Positions 1-13,200 of a stretch of 64,000 nucleotides of DNA are shown in pieces. The DNA comes from Strigops habroptila (taxonomy: Eukaryota; Chordata; Aves; Psittaciformes; Psittacidae). The stretch's first letter is position 1, and each line of letters opens with the position of its first letter. The notes beneath the pieces were generated by a model. The model had not been told where the DNA came from. It saw nothing but the letters and a program-made list of their open reading frames with translations, and ran no database searches. The stretch is taken from positions 53,530,744 to 53,594,743 of the forward strand of contig NC_044279.2 of NCBI RefSeq assembly GCF_004027225.2. Reading direction: 5' to 3'. The position numbers and the translations under genes are program-made.

Positions 1-1580
1 CATCAGCAACATGCTGATCTTATCCATGATACCAGGAGTAGGCAGCCTGAAAAAAGAACAGCCCAAGCACCAGGAAAAGAACTTGCGAAGTGCAGGTGAC
101 ATAGGAGAAAAGCTGCTACTCCCATAATCTTGTAGTACTATTAACCAAATCATAGCTTTTATTTCTTCTTTCTCGAGATAAAAATGACAAAACCTAACTC
201 CAGTCTCTAAAGACAAGTCTTGCCATTACCCCCTTTCAGTCCCTTCTCTTTGTTCACTGCTCCCTTGTCTCAAATGATGCTTCCCCTCATCTGACTTTTC
301 AGCACAGCAAGTGTTGCGTGCCAGACATCTTTCAGTCCTAGTGCAAGACATCAGGGACCACAATGAACCCAAACAGGTCCTTTAGTGGGGACAACCAGAG
401 GACTGGGACTGCAGAGCACACCACAGCATGGTCTTCCAGATGGACATAGGTACGCCAATATTTTTTGTTTTCCTCAGTGAAGCCACCATATTCTAGGTTA
501 GAATAGACCAGGCAAAATGCTTTTGAAGGGTATCATTACCACAAGGACCATAGGGGTGCAAGTGTGTCTTTTATAAATGTCTTAACAGAGCTAAAATCTG
601 CTCAGACACTAGAAAGGACAGCTTGTTCTAATGTCAGTTCAGCATTGCTTGCAGTACTCTTTGTAAACACTGATCTCTCTTCTAATTTTATTCTCCACTT
701 GGAAAAAAACCAACTACTGTGATCAAATGAAGGGGCAAAGGCCTAGAGATAGGAATTAAAAATTAGGAAATCTGTTAAATACTGAACATTTGACATGAAA
801 AAAAACCCTCCCTCTAAAACTCTGAGAAAATTGTATTCCTCCCAAAGAATGGCACTATGTGCTCAAAGAATCAACCAATGGAAGCTCTTTTTAAGATGCT
901 TGTTTTTCCACTGGATAAAGTAATCGTCAAGAGAGGATGCAATTTCAAATCCTTCTCTTGTACAGTATTCTCAGAAAACAGGGTAAAGGAAGGAAAGAAG
1001 TTAAAAATGTTGGTTCGTGCTTAAGCTTTTGATTAATTATTCAATTAAGTTATGTCTGCACTGAAAATCTTACCTATAGCTTGAGTGTGCCTGTGAAACA
1101 CTGAAATGCTATACTGAAGGGACCATGACATCTATTAATACATGAGAAATACTATCCCAGGCAAATATTTTCTTTATATTTTTCCTTCTGACAGTTTAAA
1201 ACAAGCATGTAAAAAGCAAACAAAGTGTATCTTTTGAGACCTCTCTTTCTACCGTGTGATCAAAATCTAAAAAAAAGGAGGGCAAAGCTGGGTGCTAAAG
1301 TACCCATCAATCTGTTCCCTCAAAATAACAGAGCCCTAGGTGCATGTAAGGCCTGAAAAAAAAGAAACCCCAAACCCCGATTCCTCTATGACAGAGCTAT
1401 TTTTTTTTGTTTCATTTGTTGGTTATTTTCTACCAGTGATTTATTTCAATATGCTTTAATGAGTATTATACAGCTTTCTGTACCAGTTCAAAAGATTTTC
1501 TGAGAAAGAAAAGAAAATTATCTGGGCCTTAGAAGCAATCAGGTTGAAAAAACACCCCAAAGTAAAAGCAAACTTTCTAC
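1..1580. other. KLHL42 intron 2 sequence, no exon recognised
   Basis: This AT-rich stretch lies beyond the exon 2 donor in the direction of KLHL42 transcription. No kelch-encoding frame or terminal exon is visible on the minus strand, so it is read as intron. I see no recognisable repeat. Confidence 0.5.
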
Positions 1581-1774
1581 CTCGTGTAGTGTATCCTCCA
1601 ATAACGTAGATCTTGCCCTTACATTCGCAGGCTGAGAATTCTGCAAGAGGGTTTGGCATGGACGCTACAAAATTCCACCAGTCGTTTTCTGGGTTATAGC
1701 ACTCCACGTTGGAAAGGGACTGACCACCAATGGCATACAGTTTTCCATTTACAGCCAAGAGCTTAAAATTGGAC
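1581..1774 (-). CDS. KLHL42: KLHL42 coding exon 2
   Basis: This 194-nt exon follows the acceptor TTTCTTTCAG and ends CGAG before the donor GTAGAA. It encodes two kelch blades with the double-glycine motifs IGGQ and IGGY, and closely tracks human KLHL42 (SNVECYNPE, NPLAEFSACECKGKIYVIGGYTTR). Entry completes the split Arg codon; exit is in phase 1. Confidence 0.95.
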
Positions 1775-4700
1775 CTGAAAGAAAAGATTGCAGCACTGAA
1801 ATAGGTTGCATAGATGTAGAGAATATAAGAAAGTTCTTCCTATCCAGGCTCTAATGTACTCATCGTCACTTATAGCTTGTACCATCACTTCAGTTGAATG
1901 CATCTGAACTTTTCTGTGCAAAGCCAAAGTTCTGTAATTACACAGTAATAACTTGGGACAGTAACCAGGGACGTTCTGGATGTTAGTAACATTGATGCTC
2001 AGACTGGCAAATATTTTATTTTGGATTTCAAACTGTCACAGTTTGAAATCTAAATGTTTAGTTAACTAATGTGTTCAGTAGATGTCTCATTTTTACTAGG
2101 CTTTTAGTAAAGTATTTTTAGTAGAGAAAAAAGTTTTATATATACACACAGTCAAGGATAATAGTTAAGTCAAAATTGCAGAAATTTCAAACAAGAGTTC
2201 ATGAATACCTATGTTCTCTTCTTGGTCTGTAATATAGAAACCCTTTAATAACCTTAATAAACAAAAATTTTGAACACATTGAATGTGTAATGAAACAGAA
2301 ACACATTGAATCATGTTCTACAAAAGAAGGAAGACAGAATTTCCTGTACCCTATTCAGTATTAAAGTACTAAACACATCCCCATCCCACTGAAGTGAGAT
2401 ATATCTGTAAATTAATGTGGGACATGAATGTGAGCAAAATACATTGCACTCGACAGGCAATTCCCTGTTCTCTTATTGCTTATTCTGTTCCATAATGCTG
2501 TTGTATTTCATGAATGGCAAAGGGTAACTTTCTAATTACTGAAGTACAAGAAGCCTTGCATCTTACGCTTTAAGATAATACAGGCAGAAACAAATGGTTT
2601 ATGGGTATTAAAGAAGCAAATCTCTAGGAAGAAACCGGAGGACGAAAACAGAGGGCTCACATGCTCAGGTATTCCTTCCAGCTGCGGTCTAATAAAAGAT
2701 GAGCTCTTCCTCTCCTCAGAAACAGTCTCATTGCCTAGAAAGGTTGTTCCTTCCCTATTCTTGAGCCAAACTGACATTTTACCATGAGGTATCCCAATTA
2801 ACTAGATGTCTGAAAGTCACTGGAGAGCACCAGCTCAGCATAAAGCCAAATGGGGAACTGTGTTATGTCTGTAAAAGCAAAGTGATGCTTTAGACTTGCA
2901 CTGGCCTGCTGAGCAGTAAAGTGAGTTTCACTCTGCATGAAACCAAGATTCAAAACTTACCGCTAAGTACTTTTGCAGGGTTTTGTCTGGACAAAATGAA
3001 CCCTGCCTAGCAGCAGACTGCCCTGCAATTTCTTTTTATTAAATGTATTTGGAAAAAGAATTTGTTTCCAGATGGAATCATTTTGTTCTTGTCATCCTGA
3101 TATAACTTTGGAAACTAAAATGTGCCTTTGAAAGAATTAATTGCTTTTTATTCTTTTTTTTTTTTCTGACATTTAGGTCACTCTGTTCATCTCCTCTCTA
3201 CAGCAATTATGTTTTCCATCTTAGAGGATCCAGAATAACATGGCAATGAATAGCAGGTATGACACAAGGATATACTTGCAAAACATGTAGGTTTTCAAAG
3301 CAATGTACCTGTTCTAAAAGTTATGGTGGGGAAAAAAAAAAATCCATAAATTAACAAAGGGACAAAACCACAAAATGTAAAAGCATTCTCCAAGCAATCC
3401 TTTAAAATCTAAATTGTGTTAGAAAGACTATAGTTCTGTGCCTACAATGAAGATGGTGCAAGACTTTTGGCTTATCAAATGAGTTCATGTGCACACAGAT
3501 AGCGTTTCCTATTCTAAGATCTTATAGCCACTTTTTAAACATGCTTAAAGTTCTACCGCAGAGACATGAACTAACTAAACACATGTGTAGTGTCACAACA
3601 TTAAGAATTCAGATTTCCTAACTCACACATGTTTGTGTAGCTACCCTCTATTTGTAGCCTCTTACTATTTTCTTTGAATGGGGGTGATGTACCCAGTTTT
3701 TGCTTGATGGCCTTCATATCACTGAATTGTTTCTTGCAGTACAGAGAAAACTATCTGGTCAAAGATGTACAGCACAACTTTCTACTTCAGCTATCCTAGA
3801 AGGAGGCCATGCACATTTGTGTCAGTCATTTAACCACTTCTAACACTGGAAGGATGACATTCAGTGGAAGTATCTTAGATTTATGGAGAACATTAACTAC
3901 AAAGTTCATTTTACTCAGAAGTAGCTGTAAGTATCCATCAGTACACTTCCTGTGAAAGTTTGGACAATGGCTCTTTGTATTATGAAAAACTTCTGTCATT
4001 CACCTTTCCATGCCAATAACAGCAGGTGTTTTTATGGAGAGTGAACATTAGGAAATATTTAGTGCATTTTTATGCTTTTTTAATGTGTTGGAGCAGCTGG
4101 AAACAAGGAAACCAAACACTGAGGAACCAGCCAGCTCTCCACAACTAACAACTGTTCCATGGACCACAGCTTGGAAACAATGGAGCTGAACAGTCTGTCA
4201 GATTCAACTGCGACATAACTCCACTCTCACCAGTGAGTTATCTAAACTTGAGGGATCTAGTGCATACCCTTCTTGTTGGGACATGACATGTCCTTCGTTT
4301 CCTCTGAACAGAACCCCAGGAACACAAGCAAGGAGAGCTGTGAGATTTTACCACACTCAAAATACCTTCTTCATTCAATAAGGACAAGTGCAAAGCACTA
4401 AAAGGAAGAAAAATATAACGTGCAACTGCAAAGGATCTATGGTCAGAGTGCATAGCTTTTTAAATACAAGACAACATTCAACAATTTGCAAAAAAGCCTA
4501 CATTGTTCTGGACTGCCTTAACAGCCACAGATATATCTATAGGAAACCACTATGAAAGTGGCTATAAAGAGAAGGGCAAGCATTCTTCTTGTTCACTGAC
4601 AGACATCATTCATTTAGTGTACAACAAAAAAAAAGTTAGCATAGATGTTAGAGAGGACTTCCTGATCAGAGGGGTGGCTAAACATGGGAACAAGTTACCT

Positions 4701-7700
4701 CGGAAGAAGGAGGCTGAAATCTACACTGCTGTAGGGTTTCAAGGACAAAGTAGATGAGTATTTGCAAGGTAAGCTTGGTCCTGCTGTAGAACAGGAGGCT
4801 TGGACTAACTAACCTGTGGTTCCTTCCTGCCAAATGATCAATTTTAATTTAAAAATTTCTCATAGATCAGATTACTTCTTTATTCTAGAGTTAAAACATC
4901 TAGAACAAAGAATCATGAAAGCACAGTTACAAAGGAAATTCTCCCAACACAGAGGAATTGTGAGTGAAAGAAAAAAAAAAGAAGATAGAAAATGAGGAAA
5001 CAGAAGGTCTTATAAGCCACTACCATTCCCCGGGAGCATCCTCTCCTATGTTCCTGTAAGAGTCCTCAGAGTGGCAGCAGTTCAGGCACAGATTGCTCAC
5101 AAAAACCATGTTCCACTTGCATGCATATAATCTCAGCCACGGGTTTACGAGGGTCTTCCAAGCCTGGAAGATTTACCTGCCACGAGTAGGAAGGTTCTGA
5201 AGGAAAATGAAAGTGGAATATACCGCTGAAACTGGCACATGCAGTAGAAATCCTATGAGTATATTATTTTTGAAATAGCAAATTTCAACTGACAGCACCA
5301 ATTTAAAGCAAAGCATGGAAAGGTATTCAAGGACATTACTTGAACAGTCTCCAATGTACTGTGTTACCTTCTTGTCCCCAAAGACCACAAATGGTCTTTG
5401 GCAACTCTTACAGGAAGTTTCTTCCATGAAAAAGTTCAGGCTGTTGTCTGAAGACACTATGCAAAGTACAGCAATACCTCTAGAATTAAAAGACCTACAA
5501 ACTGTAATCTTTTATTTGTGACCTATTTGTGACCTATATTGGCCTATTTGTGACCAGCACTAGATTTAGCCCTCAGATGATGACAAATTCCAGGCTCAGC
5601 CACAAGCTTCTTATATGAGCCTGAGCAAATTGTTTTATCTCCCTTGTGTATGCACAAATAGGGAATAACATTTTCTCAAGCTCATGTGGGCAACATGAGA
5701 ATAATAAACAGGAGTTACCTATTGTGAACAAATTTGAAACTACAGTAAATAAGACCTCTACATCTAGAAAGAAAGCCAACAGCTATTACCTATACCAGAA
5801 TGACTGCTAAGTACTCGGTATACATCTCATGGCTTTTGTCTTCTACTTAGAACTTGGGACTATTTAATCTATGCATGTGTGGAGAATCTAACATCCTGGG
5901 ATTCTATACTACAATAATGGAAATAATTAAACATTAAACTATCATAGAACTTACAATTCCCTGCTGAGGGCAGAGAGCTTCTTATATTAACAGCAAATCA
6001 GCACAATTATTTCCGTAACTCCTTAGCCTTCCCTTGAGGCCAACATATGCATCCATTCATATAGGCCAAATTCAGATACTCTGTTATCTGAAGTCAAACC
6101 ACCTTCAATAGGAACTAGAACCCTTCCTCAAGGTACATAAAAAATTCACCCATGGGTGAATTATATCAACTGACACAAATTTATTTGGCAGACAGTCACA
6201 TGACTGTAATTCCTAAGCAGCACGCCAGGCAACTGCTCTGCTTATTTTACTACAGCATAACAAACTAAAAATACAATGCCTAGCAAACTGCAGATCTAAT
6301 TGCAGCACATCTGTGTGGCAGACAGGCATCAGTGTTGTTTGTGTTAAACGCAAAATCCTTGATCCTAAAAAACTCCCTACTCTTGGCTCTACATCACAGG
6401 CCATCCCTTCCTGCATTCTGGCCGCAGAACATCAAGAGGGTCACCAGAGAGCTGGAATGTTGTGTCAGACAGAAAAAATAATAATTGTAACTTCAGAGTT
6501 GAGACTTCATGAAGATGTCAAAAGTCAAAAACATGTTTTGTGAAGGGGTCAGCAGAATTTTCACAAAAAGAACTTACCCTGATTATCATTCAGGGAGGAA
6601 CATATTCATTTGCTGCTACCTTGCAGTCTAGGGACAGATGTAATTGTGGATTCTTCTTGGCCTGCAACAACTACCATGAAATATAAGAATAAAGACTGTT
6701 CAAAAAATATCCATTTGTATGCTACTTTTCTGCAGTAAATGGCCAATGTGAAATTTTCTGCTAAGGAATACCTTGCTGTCACCTGTGATGGGCTTCAAGA
6801 TTAAGTTGGCATGGCAATGCAGCTGAAAATAGTAATATAAGGAGAAAACAGCCATGTGTTTATATCAGATGTAAGGATTATATATCTTAGAAAAAGGGGA
6901 AAGTGTGGGGAGGAGAAGGCTGATCTACAGTTTGAACAGCCAGCTTGTAAGGTGAAAAAAGGGCCTTGAAAAAGCACTTTTCTTTAGAAAGCCCCCATTA
7001 ACCACACTGCAGAATCATCACATGTAACATCTCTCTTGCTATATACCCATCCCACAAATCAACGCCAAAACCTCATAACTTGATCAACGTGGGACTTCTA
7101 TGTTTAAGTCAATTTCCATAGGAGATGCTGTGTGGGTTGACCCCATAATACTTTTCTACCGAGGCCAATGTGCTCTCAATTGTGATCACAGGCAAGACTG
7201 CCAAAGGGAGGCCAGCTGAAACATCTCAGTTCCCACAGGCGCCTAGGAGAAGACTGCTTATAGGCTCAGTCTCTAAGAAATGTGCCTGTAAAAAAAGGTG
7301 TTTGCAGTGTTTAAAAGCTAAACACTTATTTTACAGAATAAATTTTTCATAATGCTGTTCCAAGAAGCCAGAAATACTGAAAAACATTGTTTCTGATCAA
7401 TTCAGATGACTGATTATGGAGGTAATCATTTCAGTGAAATTCTCGTAACAATACAGGAAGTGAAAAAAAAGGGTGAAATGGGAAAGAACTAATTTTAGGT
7501 CAAACCCCTGTTTTGAGGGGGTTTAGCTGGCAAGAGTTAAGTAGAGACTGGAACAGAGACTGCAGTTTTACTACCCAGATACAAAGCATTTATGCCAACG
7601 GTTTGGGTCTCTGCATGCTCTTTGAGTTTACTGGATGGAGAATAGAATTTCCATTCTACAGTGAATTCTGGCCTCCTTGCTTGTTCTTTCACAGACGAAG

Positions 7701-9667
7701 ATCAAGATTTAAACACTTTTTCTAAAATGGAAACAATGGGGAAGTTCCACTTGCATAACTGAAACCTTTTGTTTCAGTCAAGTAAAAGGCTTTGTTTTGA
7801 TAACTCTTCAGTATGATGAAGGTAGAGCAGCCTCAAACTTGGCCAGGGAGATGGGCTTTCTTCTTGGGTCCCCCTCAGGGATGGCTCTCTATTATTAATC
7901 CAAATGTAAATTATACAAGTGTTTCTGAACACTAACTTAAACATAAATGTCAAACAAACAATTCAAAAGGATAAAAGAAAAAAGCAAAATGGTCAAAACA
8001 ACGAATGATTCACAGATCCAAATACACTCACAAAGTGAGAAATTTCTCACAATCTTCCTGACATTTTTCTGCTGCATATTTCACTGAAATGGAGGCCTAC
8101 GAAACAGTCAGGTTTTTATGAAAGTACAAACCAACGAAAAACTGCTCCAGCTAAATTTTTTCACCCATCTCCGGCTCTGACAGATTGTATATCCCCATTA
8201 GCAAAACTTGTCACTTACGTTACTGAAGTTCAAATATATCACAAAAATAGTAGGAGAATTGTATCTCTTTTTTTTTTTTAATCTTTGTTATTTCAAAGAG
8301 AATTTATACTACCAGCGAGACAGCTGTTTGAAGAGGCTGGCTCTGTGTATACTACAACTTAAAGAAGAAGTGGGAGCCCCCCACCATTTCAGACCAAGGT
8401 GACTGATCACATGGTGGTGGGCTGTAGCACAGTCCTTCTCTGCTGAAGCCTACCTCATGTTCTCCCATGGCTGAGGCCTTTACCACCAGCACTTATGCAA
8501 CCAAGCCCTGTCCCCCTCACCCCTCCCTGGCCACAGCAGGGGATGGGATTGACCGCTAATGGTAAAGACCAGGTTTGCCAGGCCTGTCCAACAGCATGCT
8601 GCCAAGCCATCAGCAAGCACCGTGGTCCTTCCCACCACATGATGCCAGAGATGCATTGATTCATGGCACACACAGAGGCCTGAATCACTTCTCATAACGC
8701 CAAGTCCAGTCAACACCACGTGACTCAATAGGGTCTGTTTTGACAACATACATGGACACACGTGTATTTCAGGGAGCAAGGGTTACCTCTTCTGGTTCAT
8801 GGAGGCCAGCTGAGTCCATTCATTTAGGCAAGGGTTGTAACAATGGGCAGCCGAAATCTCCTGGCTGGTGATCCTGTAGCCCCCGACAATGAACAGGTAG
8901 TTGTCCAGCATCGCCGACCCATAGCCTCGGACGTTCACCAGATCAGGCGGCAGGTTGTTGGCCAGGGGCAGCCACCTCTCCGCTTCCTCATCGTACCTCA
9001 GCATAGACCAGGGGGCTTCCACCTGAGGGTGACGGCCCAGAGGCGGGCCCAGGGAGGAGGCACTCATGAAGTCCCCGATGGCCACGAGGGTGGCGGTGCC
9101 CTTCATCCGCCTCTCCTTCAGGTGCTGCTGGAGAGCATGGGGCAGGAGGAGGTGCGGCCGGGCATCGGGCCTCCGCAGCACCTGATGGTAGTGGGTGGCC
9201 ATGAAGTCTAGACAGGCATCGTGCAAGTCCTGGAGCCCGTACACCTGAGCCAGGCGGTGCAGCTCGAAGCAGTTGCCCAGCCTCACCTGGGAGAGGAGCA
9301 GGCGGAGCAAAGGGGTGACCTGCAGGTAGGAAGCGGCCTCCACCAGCTCCTCCAGCAAAGGGGGCTCCTCATCGCCCCCCTCCTCCTGCTCCAGCCTGGC
9401 CAGGCAGGAGGTGTTGATGAAGTCCAGCACCAGTTCCAGCCCCAGGGCGCTCAGCCCTCCGCGCAGCAGCTGCTCCCCATGGCCCTGCCCTGCCTCCCGC
9501 ATGCCCGAGCGGTAGAGGGCTCGGAAATAGTCACTCTGCTCGATCAGCTTCCTCTTGCACACCGGGTAGCACTTGTCCCCCAGCCGGATCTGCACCACCT
9601 CCTCCCCTTCGTCCCCTTCCCCCTCCTCCTCCTCTTCCTCCTGCCGCCGCCGCCCCGCCAGGGACAT
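1581..9667 (-). CDS. KLHL42: KLHL42, BTB-kelch Cullin-3 adaptor (partial, 3' exon(s) off window)
   Basis: Coding join seen: complement(8787-9667) and complement(1581-1774). KLHL42 (also KLHDC5) is a substrate adaptor of Cullin-3 ubiquitin ligases; the human protein is reported to target the microtubule-severing subunit katanin p60. Seen: an acidic run at residues 10-23, then a BTB segment from residue 24 (VQIRLGDKCYPV, KLIEQSDYFRALYRSGMRE), a BACK-like helical part up to about residue 190, and kelch blades containing YLFIVGGY, LYAIGGQ and IYVIGGY. The start is the ATG at 9667 in a GC-rich island. Donor GTAACC follows 8787 and acceptor TTTCAG precedes 1774. The split arginine codon (AG|G) joins in frame, matching human MNQKR-SNFKL. 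Exon 2 closes in phase 1 before GTAGAA. The remaining kelch repeats should lie left of base 1; I found none in 1-1580. The identification is firm. Confidence 0.95.
2024..2050. repeat. Perfect inverted repeat, 12-bp arms, 3-nt loop
   Basis: Arms GATTTCAAACTG and CAGTTTGAAATC flank TCA, inside KLHL42 intron 1. Pairing stops at both outer ends, so this is a short isolated hairpin rather than a miRNA-sized precursor. Confidence 0.7.
4630..4850 (+). mobile_element. Old CR1 LINE 3' fragment
   Basis: The block includes GGTTTCAAGGACAAAGTAGA, then CTTGGTCCTGCTGT, ACAGGAGGCTTGGACTA and GGTTCCTTCCTGCC. These follow the order of the CR1 3' region (line through 'aggttggactagatgacc' and 'ggtcccttccaacc') but are quite diverged, so this is an ancient copy. 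The exact boundaries are uncertain. Confidence 0.5.
8787..9667 (-). CDS. KLHL42: KLHL42 coding exon 1
   Basis: This 881-nt exon encodes the BTB, BACK and first kelch segments, residues 1 to 293 plus two bases. It ends in AAGAG followed by the donor GTAACC. Composition is strongly GC-rich, with an N-terminal run of glutamate codons (GAG/GAA). From memory, the human N-terminus is shorter and lacks this acidic insertion. Confidence 0.95.
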
Positions 9668-10230
9668 CGCTCACCCCCTCCGCGGCCTGCGCTTCGCCCC
9701 GGTCGCCGCCAGCTCCGGCCAGGCCCCTCCTCCGGCCCGCCGGGATGGGCGGAGCCGAGCGCGCCGGGCCGAGCTAGGCCGGGCCTGGCCTCGCCGGGGA
9801 GGCGGGCGAGGGAGGGCTGTGGGCAGGCCCTTACCGGGCGCTCTGTCCCTGCAAGGAGAGGAGAAGGGAAGAAAAAAACGCAAGCCACCAGAGAGGAAAG
9901 GAGAAAAAAGCCCTAAAAGGCAATGTTGAGCGCTGCCCCTGCGCTGGGCACGGGTGTTCCACCCGGCCAGGCGGGCGGAGTGCTCGGCCCCGAGGGCAGA
10001 ACAGTGTGTCCCCCCAGACCCGTGTCCCACCGCGGCGCTGCCCGAATTGTGCCGGGAGCGCAGCTCTAACCTCTTGCCATAAATGTACTCGGCATCCCTG
10101 CAGAGGAGGAATATTCTGGAACCGCAGACGCGGGAGGAAAAAAATGGGGTGTGTACGTATATTTGTGTATCCGGGGAGGAGGAGGGAGCGGTGCCCTTGG
10201 CACGGGCCTGAGGCTGTGGAGGCATTCCCG
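8900..10230. promoter_or_regulatory. CpG island and promoter of KLHL42
   Basis: GC content and CpG frequency rise sharply from within KLHL42 exon 1 to about 0.55 kb upstream of its ATG, against an AT-rich background. It includes GC-box-like CCCGCC and GGGCGG strings near 9730-9830 and 9965-9980. The transcription start cannot be fixed from sequence. Long frames on both strands here are by-products of GC-richness. Confidence 0.75.
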
Positions 10231-13200
10231 AACAAAACCAACAAATGTCACCTGCCCAGTGCAGCAGTAGGATTTAGGAACACCAAGTGTGATGCATAAT
10301 TCTGCTAGGACCTTCCCGATTCCTCTTGCGTAAGTCCCTTTGTGTTCCAGCTTCGTGGTGTATAAAGATACTATATATGCTTGTTCGGCTGCTCTGTCTT
10401 CTCCATTTAAACTAAATTCCTGGAATAGGACAGTTACATTATTCATGAGCTTGATCTACATACTAGGGCCCCAAGTTTGTTTGACATGAACAAGGAAAGA
10501 GCAAATTAACAACTGAGCATCTTGGGCAGGGATGAAGTGATTGGTTTGCTGTTTGCTTGTTGCATTCTTCAAACATAATGACAGCCCTTTTAAAAACAAA
10601 CAGCTGCTGAAACACATGAGGAAGTCTGCCATCCTGTGTATTTTTTATCTTTATTTCCTTCACCTCGTGTACTGCGGACCATAGAAACTCCCTTTAGCAG
10701 TAATGTGACTCATCTCCCGTTACTGCCGATTGTTTTCAGACAACTCCCTATTTCCACTACGCAGAAGGGATCATTTCCCACAACTATTCAAACTCTTCAG
10801 AGTGGTCGTAGGCTGTTTCTTTTTTAAGGGAGACAGGGTTGTTTGCTTTTTGGCATTTCCTATGTGAAATGATCCTCTGACTGTTTTGTTCATCCTCAGC
10901 TTCTAAACTCTGGCCTGCAGAGATGACATGAATGTCAGTCTCAGAGTTACGGGTTGTCGCGGTTTAAGTTTTTTTCTGCTGACTTTTATAAAAGTTTTTG
11001 TTGAGGTGAAGTAGATTTCTGTGCATTTTTGTTTTCTACCTCACTCCAAAGCATTTTCATCATCTTGCTTTTGAAAGGCTCATTTCATGTTCCAAAACCC
11101 TTTTGTATAGGATTTTAAGCAGTTCCAAAGAGCACTCCTCAGCAGCCTCAGTACCTAGCCATGGCACTATCACCTCTCGTTTTCTCTTTCCTACTACTGA
11201 GTTTCACTGTTTGCTTGCTTTCTGTTCCTCTTTCATTCTCCCTCAATATTTAATTAAGGGCCCTAACACTTCAGTGGGAGTCCAACCCATATTTCTTTCT
11301 TGTACTTTAATTCCCACAGACATTTCAAGCAGTTGTCATCATTCAGAGGTAAACAGCGCATGTTTGTCGTGGCCATTAAGCTCCCTTGCTGGAATACAGT
11401 ATGATTGCCAACACAGTGGTATGATTGCCATCTTTAGACATCTGTTTTGGAGTGTCATATGTTTGATGTACTGGTAAGTTAGTTCCTAATTGGTGAGAGA
11501 TTTTTTCCATGTAGTCAGTTGCGACAAGTTCTGTTCCCTCAAAGTGTAGTCAGCACAGCCTGGAGAGATGGAATATTTCTTCTGTTGTCTTGTGTGCCTT
11601 CCTGTTGTCTGTATGCCTGCACCTGTCTACTTGACAAGGATTTCAAGTCCATCTTCCTCACCAAACCTCAAGTCCATGAGGTTTTTTTAATAGAGTGGAT
11701 CAGTTCTGACATGCACTAATACATATTTTCTTCCTGCCAACAATGTTTTGAGAACACTGCTTTCACCAGAACCTGTCATATGCACAAGGGATCAGCAGTA
11801 CTCTTTGTAGAGTGTTCATTGTTTCTTTAACCAATTGTTTTGACTGGGCTGCTTGTCAGCTATCTGTGCTTTATGCAGGCTTAGGACTGGGCAATTGTGT
11901 TAAGTCAGAGCATGCTGGCAGGGTAGTTCCCTTGGGGTTTTTACTATGCTAATCAGTCGGTTTGTATGGTCTGCTTATATAGTACTTATCCTGCGAATGC
12001 ACCAAGGCAAGGACTACCTTTTTGTTCCATTTTTGTAGAGATAATTCCATCTCTTTCCCAATCCAAAGCTATACTGTTTTATGCTAAGATCAATAGTACA
12101 TATTATTATACTGGAATTGAAGAAAAGGTCTTACTGTTTCATCAGCAATCATCTTGGTTGATCTTAAGAGAGTCAGAAATGTGTTTTCTGGAGTTAAAAA
12201 TGGAACTCTAGTCGTAGAGCTACAAAGTTGAATTCTCTAGTGAAGAGCCATAAAAGACTTGCATGATCTTTGAAACAAATATAGATGGCCTTTGAAAGGC
12301 CATCTGTCACTCTTTAAGAACATGCTGAAGCATGAAAGAACATGAAAACAAGTTTGCATCATGGTAGATATTAAATGAGTGTGTAATAAATGAATAAGAC
12401 ATTTACACAGAGAGGAACACAAGGGTAACTGTGCTCAGCTTTTCAATACCTAGCTTTTATAGTTTGCCTTGTGGGGCAAAATCTTCAAGCTGTTTTACAT
12501 AGTTCAGGTCTCTCTTTACAGTGCCTGAGAGACAAATTTGTCTCAAGGAGAGGATTCTCAAGTGCCAGCAAATGGAGTGGGAAGACAACAGAGGGTGTCA
12601 ATAAGCCCTCTCTTGCTCTAGAGCAGAGATGGACACTTCTGCTTGGGATTCACAGTCTAGACACTTTTTCCTGTGCTTGGTGCCTGAACAGTTTTCTTGT
12701 AGTTAATGCCTGAATTATTTCCAAGGCTGAAGAGAGATCACTCTCTTTTCTTTCAGAAAGACTTGGAAATGGAAGAAGCTCTTTTATACAGCAGCTACAT
12801 TGTAAGAGACCATTCAACCATGATATGGAAAACTGAAGTTTCTGACCCTTTCTCTGCCTGGGCATACCGTTCTATAGCCCTCTGATTTTCCAGCATAGCT
12901 AAAGCAAGGAAACACAGAGAACCAGGAGGAGCTACTGCTAGGAAAAGCAAAGCTATAGATAACTACGCAGAAGTAGCACTCTTTCTGTTTTGTGTGGAAC
13001 TTGGCTCATGCTTTCTGACTGGCAGGGGATGTGTATTGGGCTGCTGCAAGCCTGCGCTGTGTGCTAAGACTGAAAGCTGCTTACACTTTAGGTTCACTTC
13101 AAGTAGAAAACCATGGCCACTTGTTTTTCCTCTGTGAACCACTCAGTGGCTTTGTGTGGTAAGCTGGATGGGTCTCCAGACTGGTAAAGTCAGAAGGCAC

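Larger units (their letters stand above)
1775..8786 (-). other. KLHL42: KLHL42 intron 1
   Basis: This is a roughly 7-kb intron between the two coding exons. It holds an old CR1 relic near 4.63-4.85 kb and a perfect 12-bp inverted repeat at 2024-2050. Otherwise it is unremarkable AT-rich DNA. The short open frames inside have no recognisable homology and are not called. Confidence 0.8.

Noticed and set aside
9221-10299. Several long open frames on both strands across the KLHL42 CpG island (for example 9221-9916 plus, 9671-10225 minus)
   Set aside because: They overlap the real KLHL42 exon or its GC-rich upstream region, have Arg/Pro/Ala/Gly compositions typical of GC-rich noncoding frames, and show no domain.
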